Origin: Impatiens glandulifera
Lineage: Eukaryota; Streptophyta; Magnoliopsida; Ericales; Balsaminaceae
Assembly: GCF_907164915.1 (NCBI RefSeq)
Contig: NC_061862.1
Location: 76,750,218-76,814,217 of the forward strand
Direction of reading: 5' to 3'
Length of the DNA: 64,000 nucleotides
Below the pieces are notes generated by a model. That model was not told where the DNA came from. It saw only the letters and a list, made by a program, of their open reading frames with translations, and searched no databases. A program made the position numbers and the translations under genes. Shown here in pieces: positions 1 to 11,251 of this stretch (its first letter is position 1; each line of letters opens with the position of its first letter).

Positions 1-937
1 TTAAAAAATAGTTGATTTCAGATTATTTTAATAAGGTAAGATGATAATACTTAAAATAAAAAAAATAAAAAAAAAATGTTTTTTTGCTTAATATTAACGA
101 AAAATATTTATTTATTTTGTTAAAAAAAATTTGTTTAATTAGATTTGATTTAATTTAATTAAATACAATTTTAAAGGTAACATACTTAGTCTTTCTCTTT
201 TATTAAAAAATTTGTTTAATCAATTTGTTTAATTTCTAATTAGAGAGGTAGTTTAGTTTTCTTGTTTAGAAAAGTTAGTTAGCATTCCTTTTAGAAAATT
301 AGTTAGATTAGTTGGGAGTAAGTTAGTTATCTTCATAAGTTTACTTTATTTAAATTTATTTGATTTTGGATAAAAATAAAAGGGCAAAACGGAAATGTGA
401 AGATCATGGACATTTAACTTCCTAAAGACTAGGTAAGTTTGTTTGCTTCCACAAGACTAGGTAAAAATTATTACTCACGGGCCTATAGGATTTAGTGTTT
501 CCCTAGCTCTCCATATAAAAACATAACCTAGGTCATTGTGCAAAGGATCTTTCCCAATCCGAAATTTTACAACTACATGCCCATATACTGCCCACATTTA
601 CTCTCCACTTTTAAAATCTAAGAAAAATATCAACCATTATAGGATTCTGTCACAAGTTTTTTCTTAGAGAATTTCAGTTAGCACATCTATAGGATCAAAG
701 AGCAGTCCACAAATATAAGATCATAAACTATTAAACAAATAAGAGAAATTTATTATTTATCTTATGTTAATTAGGTTTTATATATTATTTCATAAATTTT
801 CTCATATTATTTAACTTTTCTATTAACAGCTAAACTATTTTAAATATTAAGCATTCAATCAACAATATTATTTCAATCTTTTATTCTATAACTCAATCAA
901 ATAGTTATTGTTTATATTGTGATTTTAAAATCAAACT
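1..937. other. AT-rich region without a recognisable gene
   Basis: No coding frame is visible. Because a primer binding site lies directly downstream at 938, the right part of this stretch may be the end of a decayed Copia LTR (the sequence just before it reads AAAATCA), but no partner LTR was found. Confidence 0.5.
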
Positions 938-1420
938 TGGTATCAGAGCTAATAGGTGACAACTCCCGAAAACAATTTCAATGGAAGAACAATATCACTT
1001 CTTAATTAGTTCTACCAATAATAGTTGGAAACGTAAATCTTGATAAACAAAACTATATCTATTGGAAATCACAAATTACTCCAATCATGATAGGTTGTGA
1101 TTTTATGGGTATAGTAAAAAAAAATCTTAAAACTCCTCACAAATTTCTTCAAGAAACAGATGATCAAAAGAATATAATTCAAATCAATAATCCAAAATTT
1201 AAACAAGGGCATATCCTAAATATAATTTTTTTTTCATAAAATTGATCATCGCTCCTAAAGTTGTTTTTATAATCCACCTTGTCAAATATGTAATATACAA
1301 GTACATAGTGTTCTCAAGTGCCCTCGTTTTAATCATTCTACAAATTCTACCACAATATTAGTTACATCGTCTACTATTGTAGATCCCACTTGATGTCCAA
1401 ATTCAGGTGTTACCGAACAT
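938..1420 (+). pseudogene. degenerate Copia retrotransposon: primer binding site and gag fragment
   Basis: Positions 938-949 read TGGTATCAGAGC, the standard Copia primer binding site complementary to initiator tRNA-Met. About 90 bases later a plus-strand reading gives gag-like residues (LDKQNYIYWKSQITP), the tryptophan-containing start of the plant Copia gag domain. Further on, near 1280-1340, CQICNIQVHSVLKC resembles a decayed zinc knuckle. Stops and frameshifts interrupt it throughout, and no pol remnant follows. The assignment to Copia gag rests on known family motifs; the extent is inferred. Confidence 0.65.
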
Positions 1421-1584
1421 ATTACCTATTATTTATAATCTTAATAATATACACGTAAATGCTCCTTATAGAGTTACTCAAATTATTAAAGTCGAAAACA
1501 GTATGCCTCTGAATATTTATAATATTGGTACCATTAAAAATTTAAATCAACTAAAATCTCTCTACTTACGTAATATCTAACGAT

Positions 1585-2115
1585 TATACTTAAACGGACT
1601 CCAACTAAATTTATTACAAAATAACTCATCATCATGATTCCTATAAAACAAAAAAAGGTGGTTCCTGATTATGTTAAATTCCAAACCCCAACCTTATAAT
1701 GCCACCTAATGTGGGACAGAGACAAAGGAATTATTGTGATTGGATTCAAATACGATGATCAAAATATCCTAAGAGAAGGAGGTGTTTCGAACTATTGGTA
1801 AAAAATGATGATGAGAAGGAAATGAATGACGGAGAAAAATAAGAAATGAAGATTGATTCAATACATATAACTTGATCATTTTATATATATAAGTTAAGGA
1901 GAACAATTATAAATCCTGTATTGAATATTATAGGTAATTTTTATTATATTAGCGGAGTTTTTTTTTTAATAATGTTGAGTTTTGTATAAATAAATATCTT
2001 CTAGCTCAATAACACTACAAGATTTTTCTCTAAAATATTTTGTTTATCGTGATTTACTATCTCATCTTAAGGTTCAAAGTAACAAAGTATTTTTTATCAA
2101 TAGATGTCTTCAATT
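1585..2115 (+). repeat. diverged copy of an LTR-like segment of the kinase repeat unit
   Basis: This stretch aligns by eye with 6022-6690 and 11481-12160 inside the tandem kinase units. Shared landmarks include CTTAAACGGACT, GCCACCTAATGTGGGA (GACTGCCTAATGTGGGA in the units), TTGAGTTTTGTATAAA and ATTTACTATCTCA. It is clearly more diverged than the units are from one another, so it is an older or independent copy of the same dispersed repeat. Confidence 0.6.
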
Positions 2116-3024
2116 CTTCACTATAGATTCAACACTAAAGAAAGAAGATAATAGAGAGAAGGTGATATTGAACTAAAGAAGTTACCTATCAAAATATTGA
2201 GTAATGTATATCTAACCTAACTAGTTTGTAAATATTATTTTTTTAAATAATCAAACTAAAACAAATACAAAAACATAATATAATATTGATTTTTAATTAA
2301 TTTTTTTATTAAATAAAGACAAAATCAATATATAAATAAATTATATTTTATACCTCATAAAATTAATTAGAGCTTATTTCTTGTTTAATATGTTATAATT
2401 GTGACAATTAAAATAAGGATACCCCAAAATGCAAGAAAAAGGATATTTTTCTATTGCCTTTATATTTTAATTATTTGCAACATTAATTTGATAATCATTA
2501 AATTATTTATTTTATTTTTTTAATCACGATAATAATATTCATCAACTTAATCAAAATTTTGACAGGTTAAATAAAAGTTAAAATTTGCCAGCTCTTTAAA
2601 TATTAAAATTTTACAAATTTATAAAAAATATTTTATACAAAAATATATATATACATATATATATATATATATTTATATTTACAAATTAAAAAAACTTATT
2701 ACTCATTGAAATAAATAAATTATTATAATCATGACTGTTTAGAGAATGCGGAAACGCATAACTAAGTTTTTGTGCAATGCAACATGATATCAAATTGAAA
2801 CACCTGCCTAAAGAAGAGACAACTAAATCCCAAAGAATAATGCAACATGTCCAACAAGAACCCTATATTCCATTTGAAAGCATCAATGTTAGTTATCTTT
2901 ATTTTACCCTTGAATGAGACATCTGTTTACTTAAGACTTAGCTAATTGTTTGAATTAAGGAGGGTTTTTGGAGTTAGTGCATGGCCTTGTTTAATCTGGG
3001 ATTGTTTGGACAAGGCTTGAAGAA
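2116..3024. other. AT-rich intergenic DNA
   Basis: There is a short (TA)n tract near 2645-2672 and no gene-like reading. The right edge at about 3024 is where the tandem kinase array begins. Confidence 0.5.
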
Positions 3025-3799
3025 GTGACATTTTATGTATTCACGTGCCAAGAACTGATTCAGTGTTTAAAATCTACATTAAACACGGATCTGAGCAGCC
3101 ACCAAATTTGTTTTTGATGATTTATTTTTGCTAATTAATTATTTGTAAATGCAAAGTTTTCTGTGGGAGAAACAAATAGATAGCTAGATAGATCTACTAA
3201 TTAAGACAACGCTAAACAAACTAAGAGGAAAGTGGTTTCAATCTCTTTCTCTCTAGAAGAAAAATCTTAATTAGTCTCGGGGTCAGTTGTGAAAGAAAGC
3301 CTTTTTTGCCATGTTTTACTTGCAAAGACTTAGTCGAAGAATATTAGTCCTCCTAAATTTATGCCTATTACAACTTTATGGGTTTTTTTTATTAATCTTT
3401 TATTATAAAATCTTTCATCCTATTAATTAACTTTTATTGTTTCAAATCTATTTTATTTAATAAATTACAAAATTTTTTATTTTTTATTTTCTTTATTTAA
3501 ATATAATAAATCTTTTATTATAAAATATTTCTTACTAATAATTAGCTTTTTACTTTTTCAAATCTATTTTATTTTTTATAAAACTATCCCAATCAAGTCA
3601 ATTCAAAAAAAAATTCATCACACACATTCCTCTTCCCAAAATTTCTAAAACACTCAACTCAATCCGTTCTCTTTTGATTTTTCGGTACATTGCGTCAATT
3701 GGTATGTGATTATTTTTTTCAACGTATTTGTTCGTGTATTTGAATAATTCGTTATTTCTCTCTTAATCGTAATTATGTTTTACTTTGAAAGGAATAATA

Positions 3800-4614
3800 A
3801 TGTCTTTGTGGGAGAGATTCGAAAAATTGGGCGAAGGCAGTTATGGAGTTGTCTATCTAGGCCGTCCATTAGAAGGACATTGTCTCTATCCGTCTATTTC
3901 AATAATGGTAGTTAAATCCGCGAAGTACGAAAATTCATCATCTCTCCTACACGAAAGGGATATTCTCTCTAAATTTAAAGAATGCCCGCATATTATTCGT
4001 CTATATGGTTATGATTTCACCGTTGAAGGCACAAATTTTTTACAAATATCTTCTTGAAGTACGCCTCGGGCGGCACTTTGCACGACCGCATTCAATCATC
4101 AAAGACATCTAAATACAACGGAATCTCCGAAATTGAAGCAAAGGAATATACACTTTCCATTTTAAAGGGTCTGCGCTACATCCATGAGAGTGGATACGTT
4201 CATTGTGATATAAAACCGGAAAACATATTAATGGTCGACGAGAAAGCCAAAATAGGAGACTTTGGTATGACTATTCAGCCATTCAATCTTCCAGGAATGA
4301 CGCTAGGTACTCCTCATTATATGCCTCCTGAGACATTAAACGATGGAGAATATGATACTTCTACCGATATTTGGGCATTGGGATGCTCCTTCTTTGAAAT
4401 GATCACATCAACGCCGCAATGGAAATGCAAAAATATGAACCAAAATCTTATTAAACTAATAAAGCGAAGTAAAATGTCCAAAGAGGCTTTCGATTTTTGG
4501 AAGAGGTGCACAACTAAAGATCCAAAGAAAAGATGGAGCGCAAATATGCTTCTACAACATCAGTTCATCGTCGGTAGGAGCGAGAATCCTTCTACCTCCC
4601 AAAATAACGCATAG
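3800..4614 (+). pseudogene. MAPKKK-like protein kinase, copy 1 (frameshifted)
   Basis: This is a Ser/Thr kinase of the plant MEKK-like MAPKKK type (compare MAPKKK17-21), which would phosphorylate MAPKKs in the cytosol. The ATG at 3800 was chosen because the in-frame upstream TTG has no support. The glycine loop (LGEGSYGVV), the VK lysine and the alpha-C Glu are in the first frame. A one-base loss near 4036-4041, in a T-rich run, breaks the frame before the hinge and ends it at 4057. The rest (HCDIKPEN, DFG, GTPHYMPPE, up to the final RW) continues in another frame to 4614. It also differs from the other copies by A-to-V beside the lysine and by E-to-K at the hinge. The break is either a real lesion or a homopolymer sequencing error. 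Confidence 0.82.
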
Positions 4615-4648
4615 GCGCTCCTTTACTTCCGTACATTGATCCTAAACG

Positions 4649-5790
4649 GTATTTGATTAATTAATTTGTTGTTAAATTTATGTTTGTTGTTTGATTATTT
4701 CTTTTACTTATTTTATTTTATTTTAGGATTTATGTATTAAGCTTGTGCGGAATCTAGGAAGGAATAATGTTTATAATACAAACAAATAAAGATTTTTTGT
4801 TTATATAACAAGAAGGTATTAATGTAAACTTAGACTTATTAGACTTACAAATTTATTTTTAATGATTTTTTACTTAATGTTCATTTACATATGGTGCAGG
4901 CATTTACTCATTAAATGACATTCATACACTGAGTTTTGGATTACAACTAGTCCCTAAAACATTTTAAAGAGGTGAGTAAAATATTATTTTCTACACTTTT
5001 CAAATTATACATGTTTACAATTGATGTCCTTTTGAAGTAAAAAGACGTATTTTCTTTTTATATTGTATGAAAGGTGTAATTTTTTATACACCAAAATTTA
5101 CTCAATCTTCAATTGCCTCTCTTCGACAATCGAATCATCCAATTGCCGTGAAATTTGTATTGTTCGTAGATCTAATCAATCATTTCATCTATAAGAGCAA
5201 TTTATCATAGATGTAAGTTATGAAACATCGTTTTAAATCTAGTTATTCTAACATATAATATTATAATATCGTATAGTTTAAGGATTTCATTTTCATTCAA
5301 ATAAAAAATGGAGTTATGTGGTTAAAATCTGTAGAATATAAGACATACAATATGAATGGATCAATAATAAATTATTGCTTTTTTATATTGCAGTTGAAAA
5401 AGAATTCATCTTGATTCCAAAAAGTACAAGTTTCATTAAATTGTTGTTACAAATGATTCATCCTTAACGATAAAGGTGAGTTTTTTCTTAACTAACGAAT
5501 AAATGTTTGTATTGGTTGATAGATTATAATTTTATTTATTGATCTTCTTTCCTAGCTTTAGTTGTAACTAAATGGTTTAATACTATTATTATTGTTTATG
5601 TAGTGATTTTGATCATTCTCATATCTTCTATCTTTTTAGGGATAGAGAGTTATACAAGCTGGAGTAAGTTGCATCAAAGGACTTTTAGGACAAAAATGGA
5701 ATATGTACAAGAGTTCTAACACAATTATCCTGAGGTCAAGTCACATATGGGCATAATTCAAGGAAGGCTCCCCTAACTCAATATGAATCG
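4649..5790 (+). other. chain of non-coding exon-like segments downstream of kinase copy 1
   Basis: A series of consensus splice sites follows the kinase stop. A donor at 4649 (AAACG|GTATTTG) pairs with an acceptor ending at 4726 (TTTTATTTTAG). Exon-like segments lie at 4727-4815, 4900-4971 (TGCAG|...AGAG|GTGAGT), 5394-5475 (ATTGCAG|...AAAG|GTGAG) and 5640-5790 (CTTTTTAG|...ATCG|GTAAG). A plausible 5'UTR intron also precedes the kinase at 3702-3791. The exon-like segments have no long reading frame. They may be 3'UTR exons of the kinase transcript, a non-coding RNA, or leftovers of an earlier gene. Confidence 0.4.
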
Positions 5791-6021
5791 GTAAGACTTA
5801 TAACCTAATTGTTGTGGATGGTTCATGAATGAGAGACAAAAATTAAAATAAATTTGAAAGTACGTATAGTATTGAAATCACTGCTAGTTGTCCGTTTGAA
5901 AACATCATCTTCCCCGGGTGAAAAAAAAAGAGAGAGAGAGAAAAGAAAGAAAGAAAGAAAAAAACCGGAAAAGAAATGAAAAGTCTAAAATATAAAGGGC
6001 ATCAGTATACCGATTCTGCTT

Positions 6022-6690
6022 AAACGGACTTCAAATATATTTATTATAAAATAACTCTCAATAATGAATCTTATACAACGAAAGGGTGATAGTCCCGACT
6101 GTGCTATATCCCAATCCCCAAACCTCAACCTTGTAAGACTGCCTAATGTGGGATGGAGACTAAAGGAATGATTGTGATTGAATTCAAATACGATGGTCCA
6201 AATATCCTAAGAGAACTAAGGTGCTTCAAACGATTGAATGCAAGGCTTACAAAAAAAAGCACAACAAATAATGAGACGAGACTTTGATGGTGAAATATAA
6301 ACTATCCATTATATTTGAGGTATGTACTCATTTATCTATTTCTCTATTAATTGATTCATTAATGTTATAATATCTCTTTCTTTATTATTTGATTCATTAT
6401 TGTTTATAATGATGTAGATAAAGAGTCAAATTCATATAATTGACGAAGGGAAGAGAAGAAAAGAAGTGAAGATTGATTCAATATATGTAACTTGATCATC
6501 TTGTATATAAGTTAAGGGGAACCATTGTAAATCCTATATGAAATATTATAGGTACTTTTTTTAGGTTAGTGGGAGTTTTTTAATCCTGTTTACAGGATTT
6601 TTCTCTCAAATAGTTATTTCTCTTGATTTACTATCTCAACTTAAGGTTCTAAGTAATTTTATTTTTTTTATCAATTGATCAATATGTTTT
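6022..6690 (+). repeat. LTR-like dispersed repeat inside each kinase unit
   Basis: This is the segment shared with 1585-2115 and repeated at about 11481-12160. Its last part, ending in ATTTACTATCTCAACTTAAG, looks like the R/U5 region of a Copia LTR, but no TG...CA boundaries or target duplication were found. A polypurine run (about 5928-5965) precedes it. Confidence 0.35.
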
Positions 6691-6984
6691 TTAATGATGA
6701 TTTCTATAAGTTTCTACATTAATATCGAATTAAAAAATATTATTTATGATCAATAAATAGGTAAACCTCGAGATAATTTCTAAAGAAGTATTCAATTCAA
6801 AAGAAACTAATATTGAATTCAAAAAGGTTTTGTAAACTATTTTTTTGTAAATAATCACACCGAATCAAATAAAAATAATAATAATTTGTAACAAATGCAA
6901 TAACCTGTTTTCATTTACATCTTCTATTTTGTTTTCAATAATGAAATTTGATTATATAGATCTATCAATCTCATAAAATCATAG

Positions 6985-7172
6985 ATTTTTTTAACCAAAT
7001 TCGTAGAATTCGAATTCACTGCTGCAGCTTCCTAAAACTCCTTATCAGCACTAGGATCAACCAAAAAACTAAGACTTTTGATTCATCTAGAAATATCTAT
7101 TTGTCTTGTACCCTTCTAGTAATCCCTAGACCAGATCTGATATTTGCACCAACTTCCTTAGCATCATTCACC
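6985..7172 (-). other. unrecognised exon-like fragment, antisense within unit 1
   Basis: On the minus strand a good acceptor (TTTTCTTTAG) is followed by a protein-like reading beginning VNDAKEVGANIRSGLG. A later stretch, DPSADKEF, then a stop, then EAAAVNSNSTNLVKK, lies in a second frame. The composition looks coding but stops and a frame change interrupt it, and I do not recognise the family. The same sequence recurs in unit 2 at about 12458-12665. Probably a captured gene fragment. Confidence 0.3.
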
Positions 7173-7688
7173 TAAAGAAAAGCATATAATAAAACAGTTA
7201 ATTAAGGGAAGACAATAAAAAACCAAATCAAATCATCCAAGCTCAAACACCATTTAGAAGATGTATTTGTACACTGATTTAGAAACACTTTTTGGATATA
7301 GAGCTGAGTCTAGATTTCAAAGAGAAAACGAACAAATGTAGGGAATATATATATAGATAGTTAACTAGGTTAAGTTATGTTCCAAAACATTATCTCATCT
7401 AAATCAACATATGAATAAGATAAGGCAAGTGAATGCTAAACAATTTTTGATTCATTTAGAGAGATTGTTAAGGCTGAAACTAGAGAGATTCCTTTTGTTG
7501 GAAAGTCATTTGCATGTTAATCAGTCTTGAAAATGCAAACTGACTTGTATTTTTATTTTCTGTATGTTGACACCAATCGGAGAATCGCCGACGTTTTGAC
7601 GGAATCTGGTTCGACAGTGCTGCTCTCAAGTCTAACTTTGTAGTTCAGGTTTTTTCGAGGTAGCCGATGTGGTGTTGTTTTCAGAGAA

Positions 7689-8591
7689 ATGAGGTTATTT
7701 CAGTTAACTGTCTTCATTTTACAGGTAAAGTAAGCTAATTTTGATTTTGGGGATTTAGGATTTTTAGTTCTTTGTTCTTTATTCATGCATTTGTTGAATC
7801 TGAATGGAATGAGCTCAAAGAATTCTTATGGCTGTCTGAAATTTGCTTGAGCTAATGAGGAAACTTTCACCCAAAAATGAACCCTAGAAGGCCTAGAATG
7901 CTAGATTTAGGGTTCATTTCAGTGAGGGTTTTCGGTTAATTGTGAAAACTGTCTTCCATCAAATTTATATTCAGCTGTCTTTTATGTTAGAACTTCATGG
8001 ATGTAAAATATAGATAATGTCATTAACTGGTTTGATCCAATGAACTAATTGAATAATGGATACTTGTAATCTTCCATTGAACTTAAGTAGTGTAGATGAT
8101 AAACCACATAATTTTTGCAGATGTTACTGATTTTGTCGCTGGAAACACTTTGTTCAGTAGACCAAGAATACCATCCATGGCCAGAAACAGAAACAGACAC
8201 AACTCACGATAACAATATAATATCATCGCATTCTTGTATTCACGACGAAATACTCAAACAAAGAAGGCGACCGGGTAACAAGATCTATTCGGTCACACCA
8301 AAAGTTTATGATCAGGCAGAAGAAGTCTCTAAGCCCCTTCACCGAAAAGGAAGAACTTTACTTGGATTCTCAACTGCCCAAGAAAAGAAGCAAGTGAATA
8401 AACCCATTAGGATTTATTTAAATTATGATGCTGTTGGACACACAATTGATAGAGATTGCATCAATGTTGGTGATGTAGTTGGTGACATTTTATGTATTCA
8501 CGTGCCAAGAACTGATTCAGTGTTTAAAATCTACATTAAACACGGATCTCAGAAGCCACCAAATTTGTTTTTGATGATTTATTTTTGCTAA
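7689..8591 (+). CDS. truncated leishmanolysin-like metalloprotease fragment, copy 1
   Basis: This is the N-terminal part of the plant leishmanolysin-like zinc protease (family of Arabidopsis AT5G42620). I propose exon 1 at 7689-7724 (MRLFQLTVFILQ), a 396-base GT-AG intron (CAG|GTAAAG ... TTTTTGCAG), and exon 2 at 8121-8591. Joined, this makes 168 residues beginning with a convincing signal peptide. The recognisable part runs from CIHDEILKQRRRPGNKIYSV through KPLHRKGRTLLG to IRIYLNYDAVGHTIDRDC. After VGDVV the sequence leaves the family and ends in an unrelated tail. The whole catalytic domain with its HExxH zinc site is absent, so it cannot be a protease. Both copies keep the frame and splice sites open. 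Confidence 0.62.
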
Positions 8592-9259
8592 TTAATTATT
8601 TGTAAATGCAAAGTTTTCTGTGGGAGAAACAAATAGATAGCTAGATAGATCTACTAATTAAGACAACGCTAAACAAACTAAGAGGAAACTAACTGGTTTC
8701 AATCTCTTTCTCTCTAGAAGAAAAATCTTAATTAGTCTCGGGGTCAGGTGTGAAAGAAAGCCTTTTTTTCCATGTTTTACTTGCAAAGACTTAGTCGAAG
8801 AATATTAGTCCTCCTAAATTTATGCCTATTACAATTTTATGGTTTTTTTTATTAATCTTTTATTATAAAATCTTTGATCCTATTAATTAGCTTTTATTGT
8901 TTCAAATCTATTTTATTTAATAAATTACAAAATTTTTTATTTTTTATTTTCTTTATTTAAATATAATAAATCTTTTATTATAAAATATTTCTTCTTAATA
9001 ATTAGCTTTTTACTGTTTCAAATCAATTTTATTTTTTATAAAACTATCCCAATCAAGTCAATTCAAGAAAAAATTCATCACAAACATTCCTCTTCCCAAA
9101 ATTTCTAAAACACTCAACTCAATCCGTTCTCTTTTGATTTTTCGGTACATTGCGTCAATTGGTATGTGATTATTTTTTTCAACGTATTTGTTCGTGTATT
9201 TGAATAATTCGTTATTTCTCTCTTAATCGTAATTATGTTTTACTTTGAAAGGAATAATA

Positions 9260-10074
9260 ATGTCTTTCTGGGAGAGACTCGAAAAATTGGGCGAAGGCAG
9301 TTATGGAGTTGTCTATCTAGGCCGTCCATTAGAAGGACATTGTCTCTATCCGTCTATTTCAATAATGGCAGTTAAATCCGCGGAGTACGAAAATTCATCA
9401 TCTCTCCTACACGAAAGGGATATTCTCTCTAAATTTAAAGAATGCCCGCATATTATTCGTCTATATGGTTATGATTTCACCGTTGAAGGCACAAATTGTT
9501 TTACAAATATCTTCTTGGAGTACGCCTCGGGCGGCACTTTGCACGACCGCATTCAATCATCCAAGACATCTAAATACAACGGAATCTCCGAAATTGAAGC
9601 AAAGGAATATACACTTTCCATTTTAAAGGGTCTGCGCTACATCCATGAGAGTGGATACGTTCATTGTGATATAAAACCGGAAAACATATTAATGGTCGAC
9701 GAGAAAGCCAAAATAGGAGACTTTGGTATGACTATTCAGCCATTCAATCTTCCAGGAATGACGCTAGGTACTCCTCATTATATGCCTCCTGAGACATTAA
9801 ACGATGGAGAATATGATACTTCTACCGATATTTGGGCATTGGGATTCTCCTTCTTTGAAATGATCACATCAAACCGCAATGGAAATGCAAAAATATGAAC
9901 CAAAATCTTATTAAACTAATAAAGTGAAGTAAAATGTCCAAAGAGGCTTTCGATTTTTGGAAGAGGTGCACAACTAAAGATCCAAAGAAAAGATGGAGCG
10001 CAAATATGCTTCTACAACATCAGTTCATCGTCGGTAGGAGCGAGAATCCTTCTACCTCCCAAAATAACGCATAG
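9260..10074 (+). pseudogene. MAPKKK-like protein kinase, copy 2 (frameshift and nonsense)
   Basis: This is the same kinase as copy 1, read from the ATG at 9260. The frame is open through the glycine loop, VK lysine, HCDIKPEN, DFG and GTPHYMPPE. A one-base loss near 9871-9874 (CAACGCCGC in copy 1, CAAACCGC here) shifts it and it stops at 9898. Independently, the codon that is CGA in copies 1 and 3 is TGA near 9925, so restoring the frame alone would not open it. A Cys-to-Phe change (GCS to GFS) precedes the break. The C-terminal lobe is lost after about 212 residues. Confidence 0.85.
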
Positions 10075-10108
10075 GCGCTCCTTTACTTCCGTACATTGAT
10101 CCTAAACG

Positions 10109-11251
10109 GTATTTGATTAATTAATTTGTTGTTAAATTTATGTTTGTTGTTTGTTTATTTCTTTTACTTATTTTATTTTATTTTAGGATTTATGTATTAA
10201 GCTTGTGCGGAATCTTGGAAGGAATAATGTTTATAATACAAATAAATAAAGAATTTTAGTTTATATAACAAGAAGGTATTAATGTAAACTTAGACTTATT
10301 AGACTTACAAATTTATTTATAATGATTTTTTACTTAATATTCATTTACATATGGTGCAGGCATTTACTCATTAAATGACATTCATACACTGAGTTTTGGA
10401 TTACAACTAGTCCCTAAAACATTTTAAAGAGGTGAGTAAAATATTATTTTCTACACTTTTCAAATTATACATGTTTACAATTGATGTCCTTTTGAAGTAA
10501 AAAGACGTATTTTCTTTTTATATTGTATGAAAGGTGTAATTTTTTTATACACCAAAATTTACTCAATCTTCAATTGCCTCTCTTCGACAATCGAATCATC
10601 CAATTGCCGTGAAATTTGTATTGTTCGTAGATCTAATCAATCATTTCATCTATAAGAGCAATTTATCATAGATGTAAGTTATGAAACATCGTTTTAAATC
10701 TAGTTATTCTAACATATAATATTATAATATCGTATAGTTTAAGGATTTAATTTTCATTCAAATAAAAAATGGAGTTATGTGGTTAAAATCTGTAGAATAT
10801 AAGACATACAATATGGATGGATCAATAATAAATTATTGCTTTTTTATATTGCAGTTGAAAAAGAATTCATCTTGATTCCAAAAAGTACAAGTTTCATTAA
10901 ATTGTTGTTACAAATGATTCATCCTTAACGATAAAGGTGAGTTTTTTCTTAACTAACGAATAAATGTTTGTATTGGTTGATAGATTATAATTTTATTTAT
11001 TGATCTTCTTTCCTAGCTTTAGTTGTAACTAAATGGTTTAATTCTATTATTATTGTTTATGAAGTGATTTTGATCATTCTCATATCTTCTATCTTTTTAG
11101 GGATAGAGAGTTATACAAGCTGGAGTAAGTTGCATCAAAGGACTTTTAGGACAAAAATGGAATATGTACAAGAGTTCTAACACAATTATCCTGAGGTCAA
11201 GTCACATATGGGCATAATTCAAGGAAGGCTCCCCTAACTCAATATGAATCG
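10109..11251 (+). other. non-coding exon-like chain, unit 2
   Basis: This is the unit 2 counterpart of 4649-5790. The donors and acceptors described for unit 1 are present at the matching positions, ending with ATCG|GTAAG at 11251/11252. Confidence 0.38.

Noticed and set aside
8121..8591. An active leishmanolysin-type metalloprotease
   Set aside because: The sequence ends before the catalytic domain; no HExxH zinc motif is present anywhere in the unit.
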